A stretch of DNA of 64,000 nucleotides from Bretschneidera sinensis (taxonomy: Eukaryota; Streptophyta; Magnoliopsida; Brassicales; Akaniaceae), in contig CM043698.1 of NCBI GenBank assembly GCA_023935145.1, positions 23,445,501 through 23,509,500 of the forward strand, given 5' to 3'. A program made the translations under genes and the position numbers. Every line of letters starts with the position of its first letter. Within the stretch, counting starts at the first letter, position 1. Below are positions 37,954-49,522 of the stretch, piece by piece. The notes under the pieces are model-generated. The model ran no database searches. It was not told the DNA's origin and was given only the letters and a program-made list of their open reading frames with translations.

Positions 37954-39234
37954 TGTGAGAATTTAAGAGAGTAAAGAGATGTGAGAATTGAAGAGAGTAA
38001 AGAGATTGTACAAATGCTTACATGAGTTATATTACATTGATGTAATCTATTACATTGAGAATACAATTAAGAGTATATATAGGTTGTTAAAGGAAAAAGG
38101 CAAGCTTTAAAACAATGATGAAAACATGGCCTAAAGTAAGGCTTAAAACAATGATGAAAACATGGCCTAAAGTAAGCCTTAAAACAAGAATGAAAATATG
38201 CTAATAAACATAATCTCTAACAGCCTCCCTCAAACTCACGATGCGGCAGCAAGAAGCATCGAGAGTTTGTCAACAAAGAAACAAAACCGTTGAACAGTTT
38301 GAGACTTGGTGAAGAAATCAGCTATCTGCATGGACGAAGATATCAATGGCAATGTAATCGTCCCACGCTGTAATTTCTGCCGAGTAGTATAACAATCAAT
38401 ATCAATATGTTTAGTCTGCTCAACATCATAAATTTGACTTCGATTCTTAAAGCAAAATTTGCTTCAACAAATATCTACTAATCTCTGATGATATTTGGAA
38501 CATTATTCCTTCCAATTCTACAGCTTTCTTTTTCCACAGTACAATCTGTCACCTATAAGAGGCGCTCCAATTCCACAATCACCGCAACCCAGCAAATTTC
38601 TCAAAACTACTTCCCAATTTCCACAATGCAAATTTCTCAAAACTACTTCTCAATTCCACAATGCAAATTTCTCAAAACTAACATCTGCAAATTTTCCAAA
38701 ACTACTTACCAATTCCACAATCTTCCATACGTTTCTCACTAACCAAATAAAAGCCCAAATGAACTAATACAATTAACTCCAGGGACCTCCCAAACAACAC
38801 AAAAAAAAAACATTAAACCAAAATTCACATTTTCTCACTATTTTTTCTTCTTTAATCCTTATTCGAGCAAATTCAATTTCAAAATCATTCTTTTTCTCCA
38901 TTTTACCATCAACCAATAAAATTCTACCAGAATTGACACAAGTTTACCTCCTAGTGACCTTTCACAAACAACAAAACAAAAATATTAAACCAAAATTCAT
39001 GTAAAGAGAGTAAAGAGATTGTACAAATGCTTACATGAGTTATATTATATTGATGCAATCTATTACATTGAGAATACAATTAAGAGTATATATAGGTTGT
39101 TAAAGGAAAAGGGCAAGCCTTAAAACAAAGATGAAAACATGGCCTAAAGTAAGGCTTAAAACAATGATGAAAACATGGCCTAAAGTAAACCTTAAAACAA
39201 GATGAAAATATGCTTATAAACATAATCTCTAACA
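37954..39234 (-). mobile_element. Deleted Ty1-copia element with two LTRs, TSD AATAC
   Basis: LTRs at 37954-38222 and about 39000-39234 share most of their sequence and end in CTCTAACA. AATAC flanks the element on both sides (37949-37953, 39235-39239). Next to the left LTR the minus strand encodes the tail of copia RNase H (KHIDIDCYTTRQKLQ, SSSMQIADFFTK), then a polypurine tract (GAGTTTGAGGGAGGC) precedes the 3' LTR, so the element lies on the minus strand. All other copia genes and the primer-binding site are missing. About 530 bp of unrelated AC-rich sequence fills the gap. It lies in dioxygenase intron 1. Confidence 0.8.
38592..38721. repeat. 35-bp tandem repeat inside the deleted copia element
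   Basis: Units beginning GCAAATTTCTCAAAAC start at 38592, 38628, 38663 and 38687. The third is shortened. Each full unit ends in CCAATTCCACAAT or a close variant. The sequence is not typical of copia interiors. Confidence 0.8.
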
Positions 39235-41288
39235 AATACAACACAAAGAAATTCCCATCTGGTTATGATATTCACTGAGAACTTCTCAGAATTATCAAAT
39301 CTTCACTTTGTTGACACATTTTGTCATCAACCCAACAAAGGACAAGCATCGCTAAGACTCACCTATCAATTCAAACTACCTTAACTTCTGAATATTTTTC
39401 GTCTTCCCACTCTTTTACCAACATTTACTTCAAAAGAAATTTCCACTTATTTTCTCATCGACCATACAAAGCAACAGCACACCGAAGAAGTCCAAATTTT
39501 CACAAAATCTGACCTGGAAATTAAATTCACTTGACTTATCAAATATTCCCTTTTTTCCTGACATTTTAATTAAAAATCCCTTCCACCTTCCCTCTATCCA
39601 CGTATTTTCTCATCAACCAAACGCACACAATTAAAGGAGGCTACTAACTTTCAAAATAAAATATAAAACAAAAAACAATAACATGGTGGTGCAAATTGGG
39701 CCTCCAACTTTCACAAAAAAAAAAAGAAAGAAAAAAGAAGAAGAAGCGAATCCTTACTTATTAAAGTGAATTGCATGTAACTTATAAAAAAAATAAATTT
39801 TTTTTAACTCTTCGCCCACATTTCAGCCAAATTTCCCTTTCGCACATTTTTTCCTCAACCAAGCAAAATAAAACAAAAATCTCCAAAATTTTCAAACAAC
39901 ATAAAAAAAAAAAAAAACTGAACCTGATAGTGCAAATTGGGCCTCTCTTGCAAGCGCTTGAAATCCAAGGGTCTGTCGAAGTACTTCTCCATCATATCTA
40001 TGAACCAATCGTTGTCTTCCACAGTACATCTCGGATCCTTCACCAGCAAGGTTCCGGTCTCTCTCAGGATCCGAATGACCTCCCCGCACAATTCACTGAG
40101 TTCAGGACCGAGTTGACCAGCTTGCTTCGCTTGATCACCGCCCAATTTATCGGCGATCTCTAGATACGGCGACAGATCTATCACTGGCAGCCCCATTTAT
40201 TTTCTTTCCTTCTGAGTTTAGACAGAAACAAAAGTTAATGATAATAAGAATGCTGAGGTCCATTTTGATGGCGGGAGAGGTGAGTTTATACGGTGCGCCT
40301 CGGTGCACTTTAGGGCCGCTACTTTTCGGGGATTGTGCCTAAAGATTTTCGCGGGCGATTTTAGTGCATAAAAACTCACAGTAACCGGATGAAGTTAGAA
40401 AACATTGATCCAACGGTTGAGCTTAAATTTGAGCTCGTACTGTATTGCATTTTATAATTTATACATACCAAATAACTCATCTAATGCAAAACAAAATATT
40501 TTATTTTATTATAATAGAATGATAAGTTTTATTATTTTTTATTAAACACGTTTATTTAATAAAAGTCATCATATCTTTGTTTTATATTTTTTTTCACAAA
40601 TCATATCTTAAATTCATATTACGGATGAATTACAAGTTCGTACTCTAAAAAAATGTCGTGATAACTATCATAAGCTCAAAATCAAAATACAATTTTATGA
40701 GAAAATATTAAAAAAATTATAATATTCTTCTCTTGATTAGGCAACATGCAATTATCTTTCATCAGTTATTTTTTAATACAATTTGTATTAAAATACTTAT
40801 AAACTCTTATTATGAAGTCTTAGAATTAGCTATTGTGAATTGTACTTTTATTGTTTATAAGTACAAGTTATATTTATCTTTCGTATGCTTTGTACATTTT
40901 TTACAATATTAAATATAGATATTTCATAAATGATATATATGCAATTTTAAGAGTTATCAATTGTAAGTTTTTCTAATTGTTTTATCTATTATATTTTAAA
41001 TATTTTAAAAGAAGCAATATTTTTGCATTATTTGACAATTTGACTTTGAAAAGCAAAAGAAAGAATTCACTTTAGTAAAAAAATTATTTAGAAAATGGGA
41101 AAGAATTATTTTCAGCTTAAAATGAAAGGTTAGTTTATGAATTATCCATCTTACCTAATCAAGTCATCATAAAAAATAAAAAAAGGGAAAAAAAGAAGAT
41201 AACATATCAAATTTATTTACATTTAAAATAAAGTGTGTATTACCATGTCATAAGGCATGAATGCTTCATTAGGTGGCACAATTTATCA

Positions 41289-41706
41289 TTTTACTATAAA
41301 ATTTATGCATTTACCTCAATTCGTATATATTTTACTGTCAAATGTACACATCATTTACTTGAAAATGTATTAGGTTCGGTTTTACTAGGAAATATGTTCA
41401 TTTACCAATATGTTACTATCCAATACCAGATTATGTAGCATTTTACGAGCTAAACTTTTACTTTAAAATGTGTAACTAATTACCTCGAATGTATGATTTT
41501 TACTGGGCAATCTAAGCATTTACTACAAGATGCACATTTTTACCATCAAAATAAGATGCAATACTTGACCTGGTAAATCCTTTACCAGAAAATATGCGCA
41601 ATTATTTTTACTATAAAATATGATTTTTACCTATATTTGTAAACATTTACGCAAGAATTTAAAACATTTTTACTTATTATTTTAGCATGTTTTACTTCAA
41701 TGTTAC
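41289..41706. repeat. Degenerate TTTAC-phased minisatellite
   Basis: About 20 occurrences of TTTAC recur every 17-28 bp (mostly about 20). They are usually followed by four variable bases, then AAATGT or AAATATG, and often GCA or CA before the next TTTAC. The units are highly diverged, but the phasing is plain by eye over more than 400 bp. Confidence 0.65.
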
Positions 41707-42567
41707 GAATTCCATTTTTCTCATACTCCAAGTTTTTATCTTACCGTTTGATCCCAAAAGATGTCAGTAGGTTACCAAAAAAACCGTTTGTTCTTGAGAG
41801 TTAACTGTTTGGTTTGGTAAACACTGATCAGTTAAAGAAGAAACCGTTTGGTGGCACTAGAAACCATTCAATTTCATTTTTTAATTGATCGATTTTTTGC
41901 ACCCAAAAACTATCCGATCGGGTTAGATTATATATTTAAATTTTATGTTTGGTCAGTTTTATTTAAAGGTTCATGTTAAAAGTTTATTTATAAATTCTAT
42001 GAGTTTTTGATAAAATTATAATAGCTTTTTAATTCTACTAAATTAGTTTATATCGAATTTAGTTGAAGATGTTTTTGTTTGTATTATGTTTGAAGGAATG
42101 GGTAAGTTCGAGAGTATTTTTCCTTTCAATTTTTAAATTTCGCAAGTTTTTAGCGTATTAAAATTGAAGTTCAAGAATAATTTGTTAATTTATAATTGAA
42201 CTATTTTTAACAAATAATGTAATAATTAAATTATTTTTCAAGAATTACTTTTTTATAATTTACTGAATTAGAAATTAGTAATAAGTTTTAGTTTTAATAA
42301 TAATAATAATAATTGTTTTTGGTTTTTTCCATTTGTATGTAAAATAATAATCATTTAGATTATTTGAACTTAATTTAAAAATTAAAATTAAACGGGACTG
42401 AAGGGGAACTAGAGTTATCCCAAACACGAGGAAAAAGAAACTTAAAGGCTCTAGCTGATTTGGTCAGTTCAAAACTTAATGCTTTGGCATTAATATTTTT
42501 TGATCTGGCAATATCGTTAGTCAAGATCAAAACCACTATATTATGAGGATAAAGATTTTTACAGTGT

Positions 42568-44510
42568 GTTCGGATGAATTAATTAAAGAAAATGAAATGA
42601 AATAGAGGCTTATGTTACCTCTCTTTATCTGAGAGTTTTTCTTTTTTGTTATTAAGAAAAGTAATATAATTGAAAGTTGAAAATCTCTTGTTACCTAGAA
42701 AAATCTCAATTTTCATTTTGGAGTTCACCGATTTAAAAGTTTTTGAAGATAATGTAAACCTATTTTATTCATTTTGATTTAAAATATAAAAATTACACTT
42801 ATTTAATTTTGAAAAAATTATAAAAATTCACATGATATTTGGATATCGCGATACTTATCTATTTATTGTTTGGAAAATTATATTTACCTATTTTTTTCTA
42901 TTCGAAATTTTTTTAACTTTTCATCGATACTTTCTTTCTTCAAATTTTCTGGTAGTCGATCCATTATTTTTTAGTCTGACAGTTAAATCTATACCATTAT
43001 TTTTATTAGAAACCCAAAAATACTCTTACAAGCACACAACTTTCCATCCCAAAAAAATCACACTGCACTATTTCCTTCCCATTTTCCTTCAATTTTTTTT
43101 CACAAACCAAACATGCCTCTCCCCAAACACGGCCTTCTCTACGGTTCTCCCGCCACTCGCAGTACGGTCCATTACGTTCGAACACCGACATGGCAGCCCC
43201 GTCGTCGCGTTACTCAACGGAGGCCGTAGTGATTGAGACTTATTAAGCCCTGAAACGTTGTCGTCGTCTTGGTAGTTGCCTTCGCCGTCGAAGAGGAGAT
43301 CCCGGTTGAATGGCAGGAAAGCCGTACGGATCTGGCCATTATGGAACTCTTCATCGTCGATTGTCGGTGATTCATCGGGTTTCGTGCAAGGGGTTTCGTG
43401 CAAGCGAACGACTCTTCTTCTTCTTCCTCTCCCTCTACTTTATTAGCATCAAAGCATCATTCTTCTTCTTTATCAAGGTCTCTTGATTTCTTTGTGCTTC
43501 TTCGAGGACCTTCACATTTATTTTTGCTCCGAAATCTCCATTGAATTTACCAGATATTTCTGCAAATTGATTTGTTCTATTGAAGCTTGGATACGAAGAT
43601 TGAGAAGAACTAACATGCATTCTCTTAACAAAAATCTACCTCTATTTTCTCTTTTTTTAGTAAATGTATTTTGATGGTGAATTTTTGAAGTGCTTTTTTT
43701 GTGGTACAAAAATGATGAATTGATTAGTTTGTGGGTGAGGTTTTAATAAGAGGGAGAAATAAGAAGAAGAGCTACAATCATTTGAATTAATTAATTATTT
43801 AATTTATTTTTATTTTGGTTTTTTATTTATGTTGTCCAGGGAACTTATGTTACTGTTGATGGAGTTGTTAAACTCCTCAAACGGAAGAAAATGGAAGAAC
43901 ATGAGGAGTTTTGATATCGCGAGATGGGCGAGCAAGATGAGTAGAGAAAAAGGAGGAGGAAGAGGAGAGAGAAGAGTTTCAGATTTGCTCAAAATGGGTT
44001 CTATAAACAGCTCAATGATAAAAAGGACCCAGATGAAAATTATTAAATGAAACATGGACATGGTGACTGAGAAAGAGACGAGAGAGAAAAGAGAAGGAGG
44101 AGAAAGACGAGAGGAGATCGAGAGAAGAGGAGACATATCTAGATCTAGATGCGTTTTTAGATTTGGTAAAAATAGGTTCTCTGCCTCAGACTATTATACG
44201 TGAGGACATATGTGTATTTTCATCTTTCTAACCATTAATATAACATTCTATTTAGTCAAAGATGGTCAAAGTATATAAATATAATTTTTTAAACAATAGA
44301 TAAGTAAGTGTTGTGACGTTAAATTATCACGTGGGTTTTTATAATTTTCTCTTTAGTTTTTTATAATTAATAATTATGATATTTATGTAAGTTTTTATTA
44401 TAATTTAACCGTTTTATTCATTTTCATCTCTTATTTAAATAAGACTGTTACACTACTCTATTTTCAATTCATTTTATCTAATTATAATATCCAAACAAAG
44501 AGAGATTAAC
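42568..44510. mobile_element. Possible ~1.9-kb non-autonomous element with imperfect inverted ends
   Basis: The left sequence GTTCGGATGAATTAATTA then AAATGAAATGAAATAG resembles the reverse complement of the right end, GTTTGGATATTATAATTAG then AAATGAATTGAAAATAG, over about 40 bp. The interior holds a GC-rich stretch with open frames on the minus strand (43089-43403) containing DDEEFHNGQIRTAFLPFNRD, which I do not recognise and which could be a captured gene fragment. No target duplication was established. Confidence 0.3.
43089..43403 (-). other. GC-rich unrecognised open segment
   Basis: A 104-codon frame in a local GC island within AT-rich DNA. Its composition (acidic, then Ser/Pro-rich) is protein-like, but no domain, signal peptide or membrane segment can be assigned. 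No neighbouring exon with matching splice signals was found, so it is reported only as a candidate gene fragment. Confidence 0.25.
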
Positions 44511-44722
44511 TATCAATTTTACATTATTTTTCATTCCATTAAAAGTTATTCTATTTATAAACCTATAATTGGATATAAGAAAAAAACTTGACAGTTCCAT
44601 TGTAATAAGGAAAATGTTAAGAAATCTCCTATATAAAGAATCAACTTGAATCTGAAAGAAATATTTTATGCACTTATTTTTTAAGGGTTTGCTAAAATGA
44701 AAAAAAATAAAGAATAATAAAT

Positions 44723-44752
44723 AATGATCGCTAGTTATTGATGAATAATAGA

Positions 44753-44789
<37 letters not shown>

Positions 44790-44846
44790 ATTCTATTATT
44801 CTATATATATATATATTCTATTATTCATCAATAACTAGCGATCATT
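44723..44846. repeat. 124-bp near-perfect palindrome (hairpin)
   Basis: The arm AATGATCGCTAGTTATTGAT, continuing through GAATAATAGAAT into (TA)n, is repeated exactly in inverted orientation at the right. About 41 bp of each arm pair without mismatch around an AT-repeat centre that also contains TTCTATTATTCTA. It lies about 240 bp upstream of the TATA box of the TIR-NB-LRR locus at 45179. Confidence 0.9.
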
Positions 44847-45084
44847 GAGGAAGGACGAATTTCATGAGTGCAAGGTGACACTACAACCTTTTCGTTTTTG
44901 ACTCTTAGGCAAAAGGATCTTGCTTTCCCCTACATTTTCACTCTTACTGTGTATCCCACTTATAGAAGAAGAGTTCAATAATAAAATGAAAAAGTTAGCT
45001 AACCTCGTTTCTGTCTATAATAATAGCTAATAAGACTAGAATATAGTGAACCAGTGGCACGAAAGTCGCAGCATATTTCTTATT

Positions 45085-45090
45085 ATATAT
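45085..45090 (+). promoter_or_regulatory. TATA box of the first TIR-NB-LRR locus
   Basis: TATATA about 90 bp upstream of the ATG at 45179. This leaves room for a leader of roughly 60 nt. The same arrangement is seen at the second TIR-NB-LRR locus (TATATATA near 63080, ATG 63157). Confidence 0.5.
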
Positions 45091-45178
45091 AATGAGGAAT
45101 CTAAATTACAGTTCATCATATCTCTTATTACTGTTAAGAGTCTTTCAGTCTATCTTCTACTTTCCCCGATATAGTGAA

Positions 45179-48100
45179 ATGGCTTCTTCTTCTTTTAATC
45201 ATTTTTTTCCTACCAATTATCAAACAAAGCATGATGTGTTCCTTAGTTTCAGAGGCGAGGACACCCGTGACAATTTCACTAGCCATCTCTATGCTGCTTT
45301 GTGCAGGAAAAAGATGGAAACATTCATTGATAATGATGTCAGGAGAGGAGATGAGATTTCTCCAGCACTCCTGAAAGCAATCGAACAATCAAAGGTATCA
45401 GTGATCATCTTCTCCAAAGACTATGCTTCCTCCAAATGGTGCTTGGATGAACTTGTAAAGATCCTCGACTGCAAGAAAACTAAGGGTCAAATTGTCATAC
45501 CAGTCTTCTACCATGTAGATCCATCGGATATACGGAAACAAATTGGGAGTTTTGCAGCTGCATTCGCTAAACATGAGGAGATTTTCAAGGATAAAATGGG
45601 TAAAGTGCAAATTTGGAGGTCTGCTTTGAGAGAAGCAGCCAATCTATCTGGATGGGATTCATCGGTTACCAGGTTACTCTAACTCTATTTCTACTTTCCA
45701 TGCATCTAGTTAGAGTTTTATTATGCTGAAAATTATTAAATCTTAGGTACTCCTTTGAACAAGTATCAACTGATTTAGTAACTTTTCTCAATGTTTTTTT
45801 AATCAATTATACTAATTAGCAAGTGCAAATCGTATGATCGAATTATCATCATACGATTTTTTTAAACTAACTCTGTCTTCATTTCAATAATTATCGTCTT
45901 TTATTCCTACCTTTTGTAGGCCCGAGTCCATGCTTGTCGATAAAATTGTTGGAGACATTTTGGAGAAATTGAATCTTTCATTGTCAAGTATTTTAAAGGG
46001 TTTGGTTGGAATAAATTCACCAATTGAGAAAGTTATGTCTTTATTATCCATTGGGTTGCCATGTTTTCGCATGGTAGGAATATGGGGCATGGGTGGCATT
46101 GGTAAAACAACTATTGCAGAAGCTATTTTCAATCAAATTTCTGCTCTTTTTGAAAGTTCTTGTTTCCTTAATAATGTTAGGGAAGCACAAAATCGTGGTG
46201 ATCTAGTTCGCTTGAGAGATGATATGTTTTCTAAAATATTAGAGGAGGAAATTTACACAGGTAGTGGTAATATAATACCTGCTTTTATTAAGGACAGGAT
46301 CCTTCGTAAAAGAGTGCTCCTTGTTCTTGATGATGTGAATGTTTCAAGCCAACTAGAAACTTTGTTTGGAGAGCTTGATCAATTTGGTCCAGGAAGTCGA
46401 GTCATTATAACTACCAGAGATAAACAAGTGCTCTGTTCTTCTAACATCACAGAAATATATGATGTAGAAAGGTTCAATTATTGTGATGGATTGTAGCTGT
46501 TTTGTCAACATGCATTTAAACAAAACTGCCCCCCTGAATCTTTTATGGAGTTTTCGGAGAGGGTGGTAAATTATGCTCAAGGGATTCCATTAGCACTTGA
46601 AGTTTTGGGTTCCTCCCTACGTCGCAAGAGCAAACAACACTGGGAAAGTACATTGAAGAAACTGAAAAAGGTTCCCAACCTCAAAATTCTGAATGTGTTG
46701 AAAATCAGTTATGATGGACTAGATGACGAAGAGAAAGAAATATTTCTTGATATTCCATGTTTCCACAAGGGGAAGTCTAGAGGTGGTGTAACAGAAATCC
46801 TAGATTCCTTGTATCACTCTGCGATTTCAGGAATAGATGTTCTTATTGATAAGTCTCTCATAAAAGTTCAAGGCAACAGGATAGAGATGCATGATTTGCT
46901 GCAAGAAATGGGTTGGAATATTGTTAAGGAAGAATCTAAGGAAGCTAAGGTGGAGCCCAGAAAACGAAGTAGATTGTGGATTCCTGAGGATATCCATCAT
47001 GTATTGACAAAAAATACAGTAAGAGCTACTGCAATATCGCTTTGTCTAAGTAATTCTGTGGATTTTATGCTTTATATTAATAATCTATTGCTCATGAACA
47101 ACAGGGGAGTGAAACAGTATTAAGTATAGTTTTCAACCTAGCAAAAGGGATGAGCTTAAGTCTTTAAGCCTTTGGAAAGATGCACAATCTTAAGTTTCTC
47201 AAGATCAATCAAATGAACTGTAAAGTTTACACTCCACAAGGCCTTGAATCTCTTCTGGATGAGCTGAGGTACCTTAGTTGGCCTGGATACCCGTTGAAGT
47301 CTTTGCCATTTAGTCCGGAGAACCTTGTCCAACTTGATATGCCTCACAGCAACGTTAAACAACTTTGGAATGGAACCCTGGTATGATTTGACGTTTATAT
47401 TTGTTGCTTTCCTCAAATAAGTTGTTGATTTTGTGAGCATTGTAGTTTTCTTTTTCTGTATAGAAAAAAATGTTGTAGCTTTTGATATTGAAAGGAATAG
47501 TAGTAACTTCAAGTTGTGCTTACTTAGATAAAGAATTTAGTTGGTAATGCTAACCTAAATGATAGAACTCTTGCATGTACCAAAAAATTGATAGGTACGT
47601 TTCTAAACTTTTCTGGTCATTACTTGGCACTTTCTTCTGCCTATTACCCTCATATAAACTATTGTTACTTTAAATGTTGCAGAATCTTGTTAACATAAAA
47701 TGAGATCCATCTGAATGAATCTAAGAACTTGATAGAAATCCCAGACCTCTCACAAGCCACGAATCTTGAAATCATGGATCTTAGCAGCTGTGAAAGCTTG
47801 GTTGAGATTCCGGCCTCATCCATTCAACATCTCAACAAGCTTTATGAAATGAATTTGAGTTTTTGCATAAAGCTTAGAAGTCTTGCGAGCAACATGAACT
47901 TGAGATCTCTTACGTTCCTATGGTTAGATGGGTGCACTAATTTGGAAAAGTTTCCAGTAATTTCAAGGAATATAGAATATTTAGATTTAACTGAGACTTC
48001 AATAAAAGAAGTGACGTCATTGGTCGAGCATGTAGCGAGTGTTCCAGAAAACTTGGAAGATTTTGATGTACCTAATTTAAGCAGAACAGCTATAAAAGAG

Positions 48101-49475
48101 TTAACCTTCCTCAATTCATTGTTTCGTATTGATAAACTTCAAAAACCTTTCCAAATTGCAAAATAGCTTGGGGAATTTGAAACTAGTTACAGATCTCAAA
48201 GCTAGTGGAACTCCTCTGCCATCACAACCCTCCTCCATCACGGATATGACAAACCTCAAAGAACTACACATTTCAGGATGTGAAGGTTGAGATCTCGTAG
48301 GTCTGTTACTGCCTTCTTTATCATGTTTCCGCCATTTAAAAGATCTAGAGCTAGTAAATTTACATATTCTGGAAATCCCAAAAGATATTGGTTGCTTATC
48401 CTCATTAAGAGACTTAGATCTGAGCGGAAATGATTTTGAAAGCATTCCCTCAAGCATCAGTCAACTTTCTTCATTGGAATGGCTTGGATTAAGCTATTGC
48501 AATAGACTTCGATCTTTACCGGAACTTCCAGAGAGACTAACACATTTATATGCAAACGACTGCTCATCACTGGAAACAATATCAAGTAAGAAGCAATTCC
48601 TTCGCTTCAGAGGTAATTTCCCAGATATCCAATTCCTCTCTCAAATGAGTTTTGTAGTTAGTAATTGCATTAAATTGGACCAAGATACACGCAGAAAAAT
48701 CGTGGCAGATGCACAGCTATGTTTTCAGTATACGGTGAAACAGGTCTCTCTCTATATATCTCTCTCTCTTTAAAAACTATCATGATTTTAGTGGTAGTTT
48801 TACTAAAAAAATATGATTTTGCTTATGCAGTTTTACAGTTACAGTTACAGTTACAGAAAAAGAATTCATTATTTACCTGGAAGCCAAGTTCCAGAGTGGT
48901 TCAACTATCGAAGTACGTCGTCCTCAATAAGTATTCAGATACCATCCCAAGGGTCTAATAGTAGCAAGCTCTTGGGTTGTGCTCTAGGCATTGTGGTTTC
49001 ATCAGATCATGAAGACTATGACCATCGCTGAAATGATTATTTTGAATGCAACTGGCACTTGAAGATGTTCAATGATCTCGAGTACCAAAGGTTTGAAGGA
49101 AATTTCCTTATACTTACTGAAAGCATATTTTTTGAGTCAGACCACGTGCTTCTCTTGTTTGATGATGGTTTAAGTTCAAAAATATCTTCTTTCGAGTCCT
49201 GGAGGATACCAAGAAATGACCTTACCACTGCTGTTAAAGCAGGGCCTTCATTTGATTTATGTTTAAATATTGTGAGCCCTTCACGCTCATTGAAAGTGAA
49301 AAATTGTGGGGTCCATCTATTGTATGATACCTGCAATTCTTATGATCTGAGTACAAGAAGAAGAAATATTACTACAAATGAAGCTGAGCTCAAAAGTAGT
49401 AGTTCCAGCTTTATTGAGGAGGAAGAAGAACCAGATGCCAAAAGATCAAAAAGAAACTATTTTCTCCTTGGTTAG
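45179..49475 (+). pseudogene. TIR-NB-LRR (TNL) disease-resistance pseudogene
   Basis: Five exons: 45179-45672 (TIR), 45920-47018 (NB-ARC), 47105-47380 and 47683-48743 (LRR), 48831-49475 (post-LRR C-JID). TIR motifs are YDVFLSFRGEDTR-like (here HDVFLSFRGEDTR) and SKWCLDEL. NB-ARC motifs are P-loop GMGGIGKTT, kinase-2 VLLVLDDVN, RNBS-B GSRVIITTRD, GIPLAL and MHD in MHDLLQEMG. LRRs follow KQLWNG. The C-JID has LPGSQVPEWFNYRS. Defects are TAG at 46494-46496, TAA at 47165-47167, a 1-nt insertion giving TGA at 47701-47703, an extra A in the run at 48141-48145, TGA at 48288-48290 and TGA at 49029-49031. If transcribed it could yield only a TIR plus partial NB protein of about 357 residues ending after RNBS-B. 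TNLs are cytoplasmic or nuclear immune receptors with TIR NADase activity. Confidence 0.9.
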
Positions 49476-49522
49476 GCCAATACAATCAGTGCCACACCCA
49501 AATAATAATACTTCTATTTTTT

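Larger units (their letters stand above)
25303..40196 (-). pseudogene. 2-oxoglutarate/Fe(II)-dependent dioxygenase, frame broken in exon 3
   Basis: Seven GT-AG exons: 40196-39924, 28404-28231, 28152-28062, 27976-27908, 26906-26700, 25731-25606 and 25458-25303. All junctions are phase 0. The protein belongs to the isopenicillin-N-synthase-like dioxygenases. The start MGLPVIDLSPYLEIA is typical. Iron ligands are H-Y-D in GYHYDLNF and the distal His in GMHEV. The 2-oxoglutarate-binding R-x-S is in LWRVSST. The C-terminus FAESPLASKYPPICAGEFVEQ is conserved-looking. Exon 3 is 91 nt instead of a multiple of three: after ELNSEPV a 2-nt loss shifts the frame into TGA, and a TAG lies further on where the other frame reopens (KDTMISWGHKMVSAIE). 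All other exons are open, so the damage looks recent, or the exon is skipped. Intron 1 is 11.5 kb and filled with transposons. The substrate is unknown. Confidence 0.8.
40197..45084. other. AT-rich intergenic region between dioxygenase and TIR-NB-LRR genes
   Basis: Positions 40197-40440 are GC-richer and probably hold the dioxygenase promoter. The rest is strongly AT-rich, apart from a GC-rich island at about 43100-43450. Separately listed: the TTTAC minisatellite, the possible element at 42568-44510 and the palindrome at 44723-44846. A small cluster of AACCGTTTG motifs occurs at 41770-41865. No intact gene was recognised. Confidence 0.5.

Noticed and set aside
38488..38767. Frames with repeated QISQNYFPIS-like or KFLKTTSQF-like peptides
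   Set aside because: The peptide repeat is produced by the 35-bp DNA tandem repeat. Both overlapping frames show it and neither has a start context or homologous domain.
43810..44136. Ser/Leu/Pro-rich minus-strand frame
   Set aside because: Low-complexity GAGAGA-type sequence read on the opposite strand; no recognisable domain.
47842..48457. Minus-strand frames of 90-113 residues
   Set aside because: They are antisense to the LRR exon of the TNL pseudogene.
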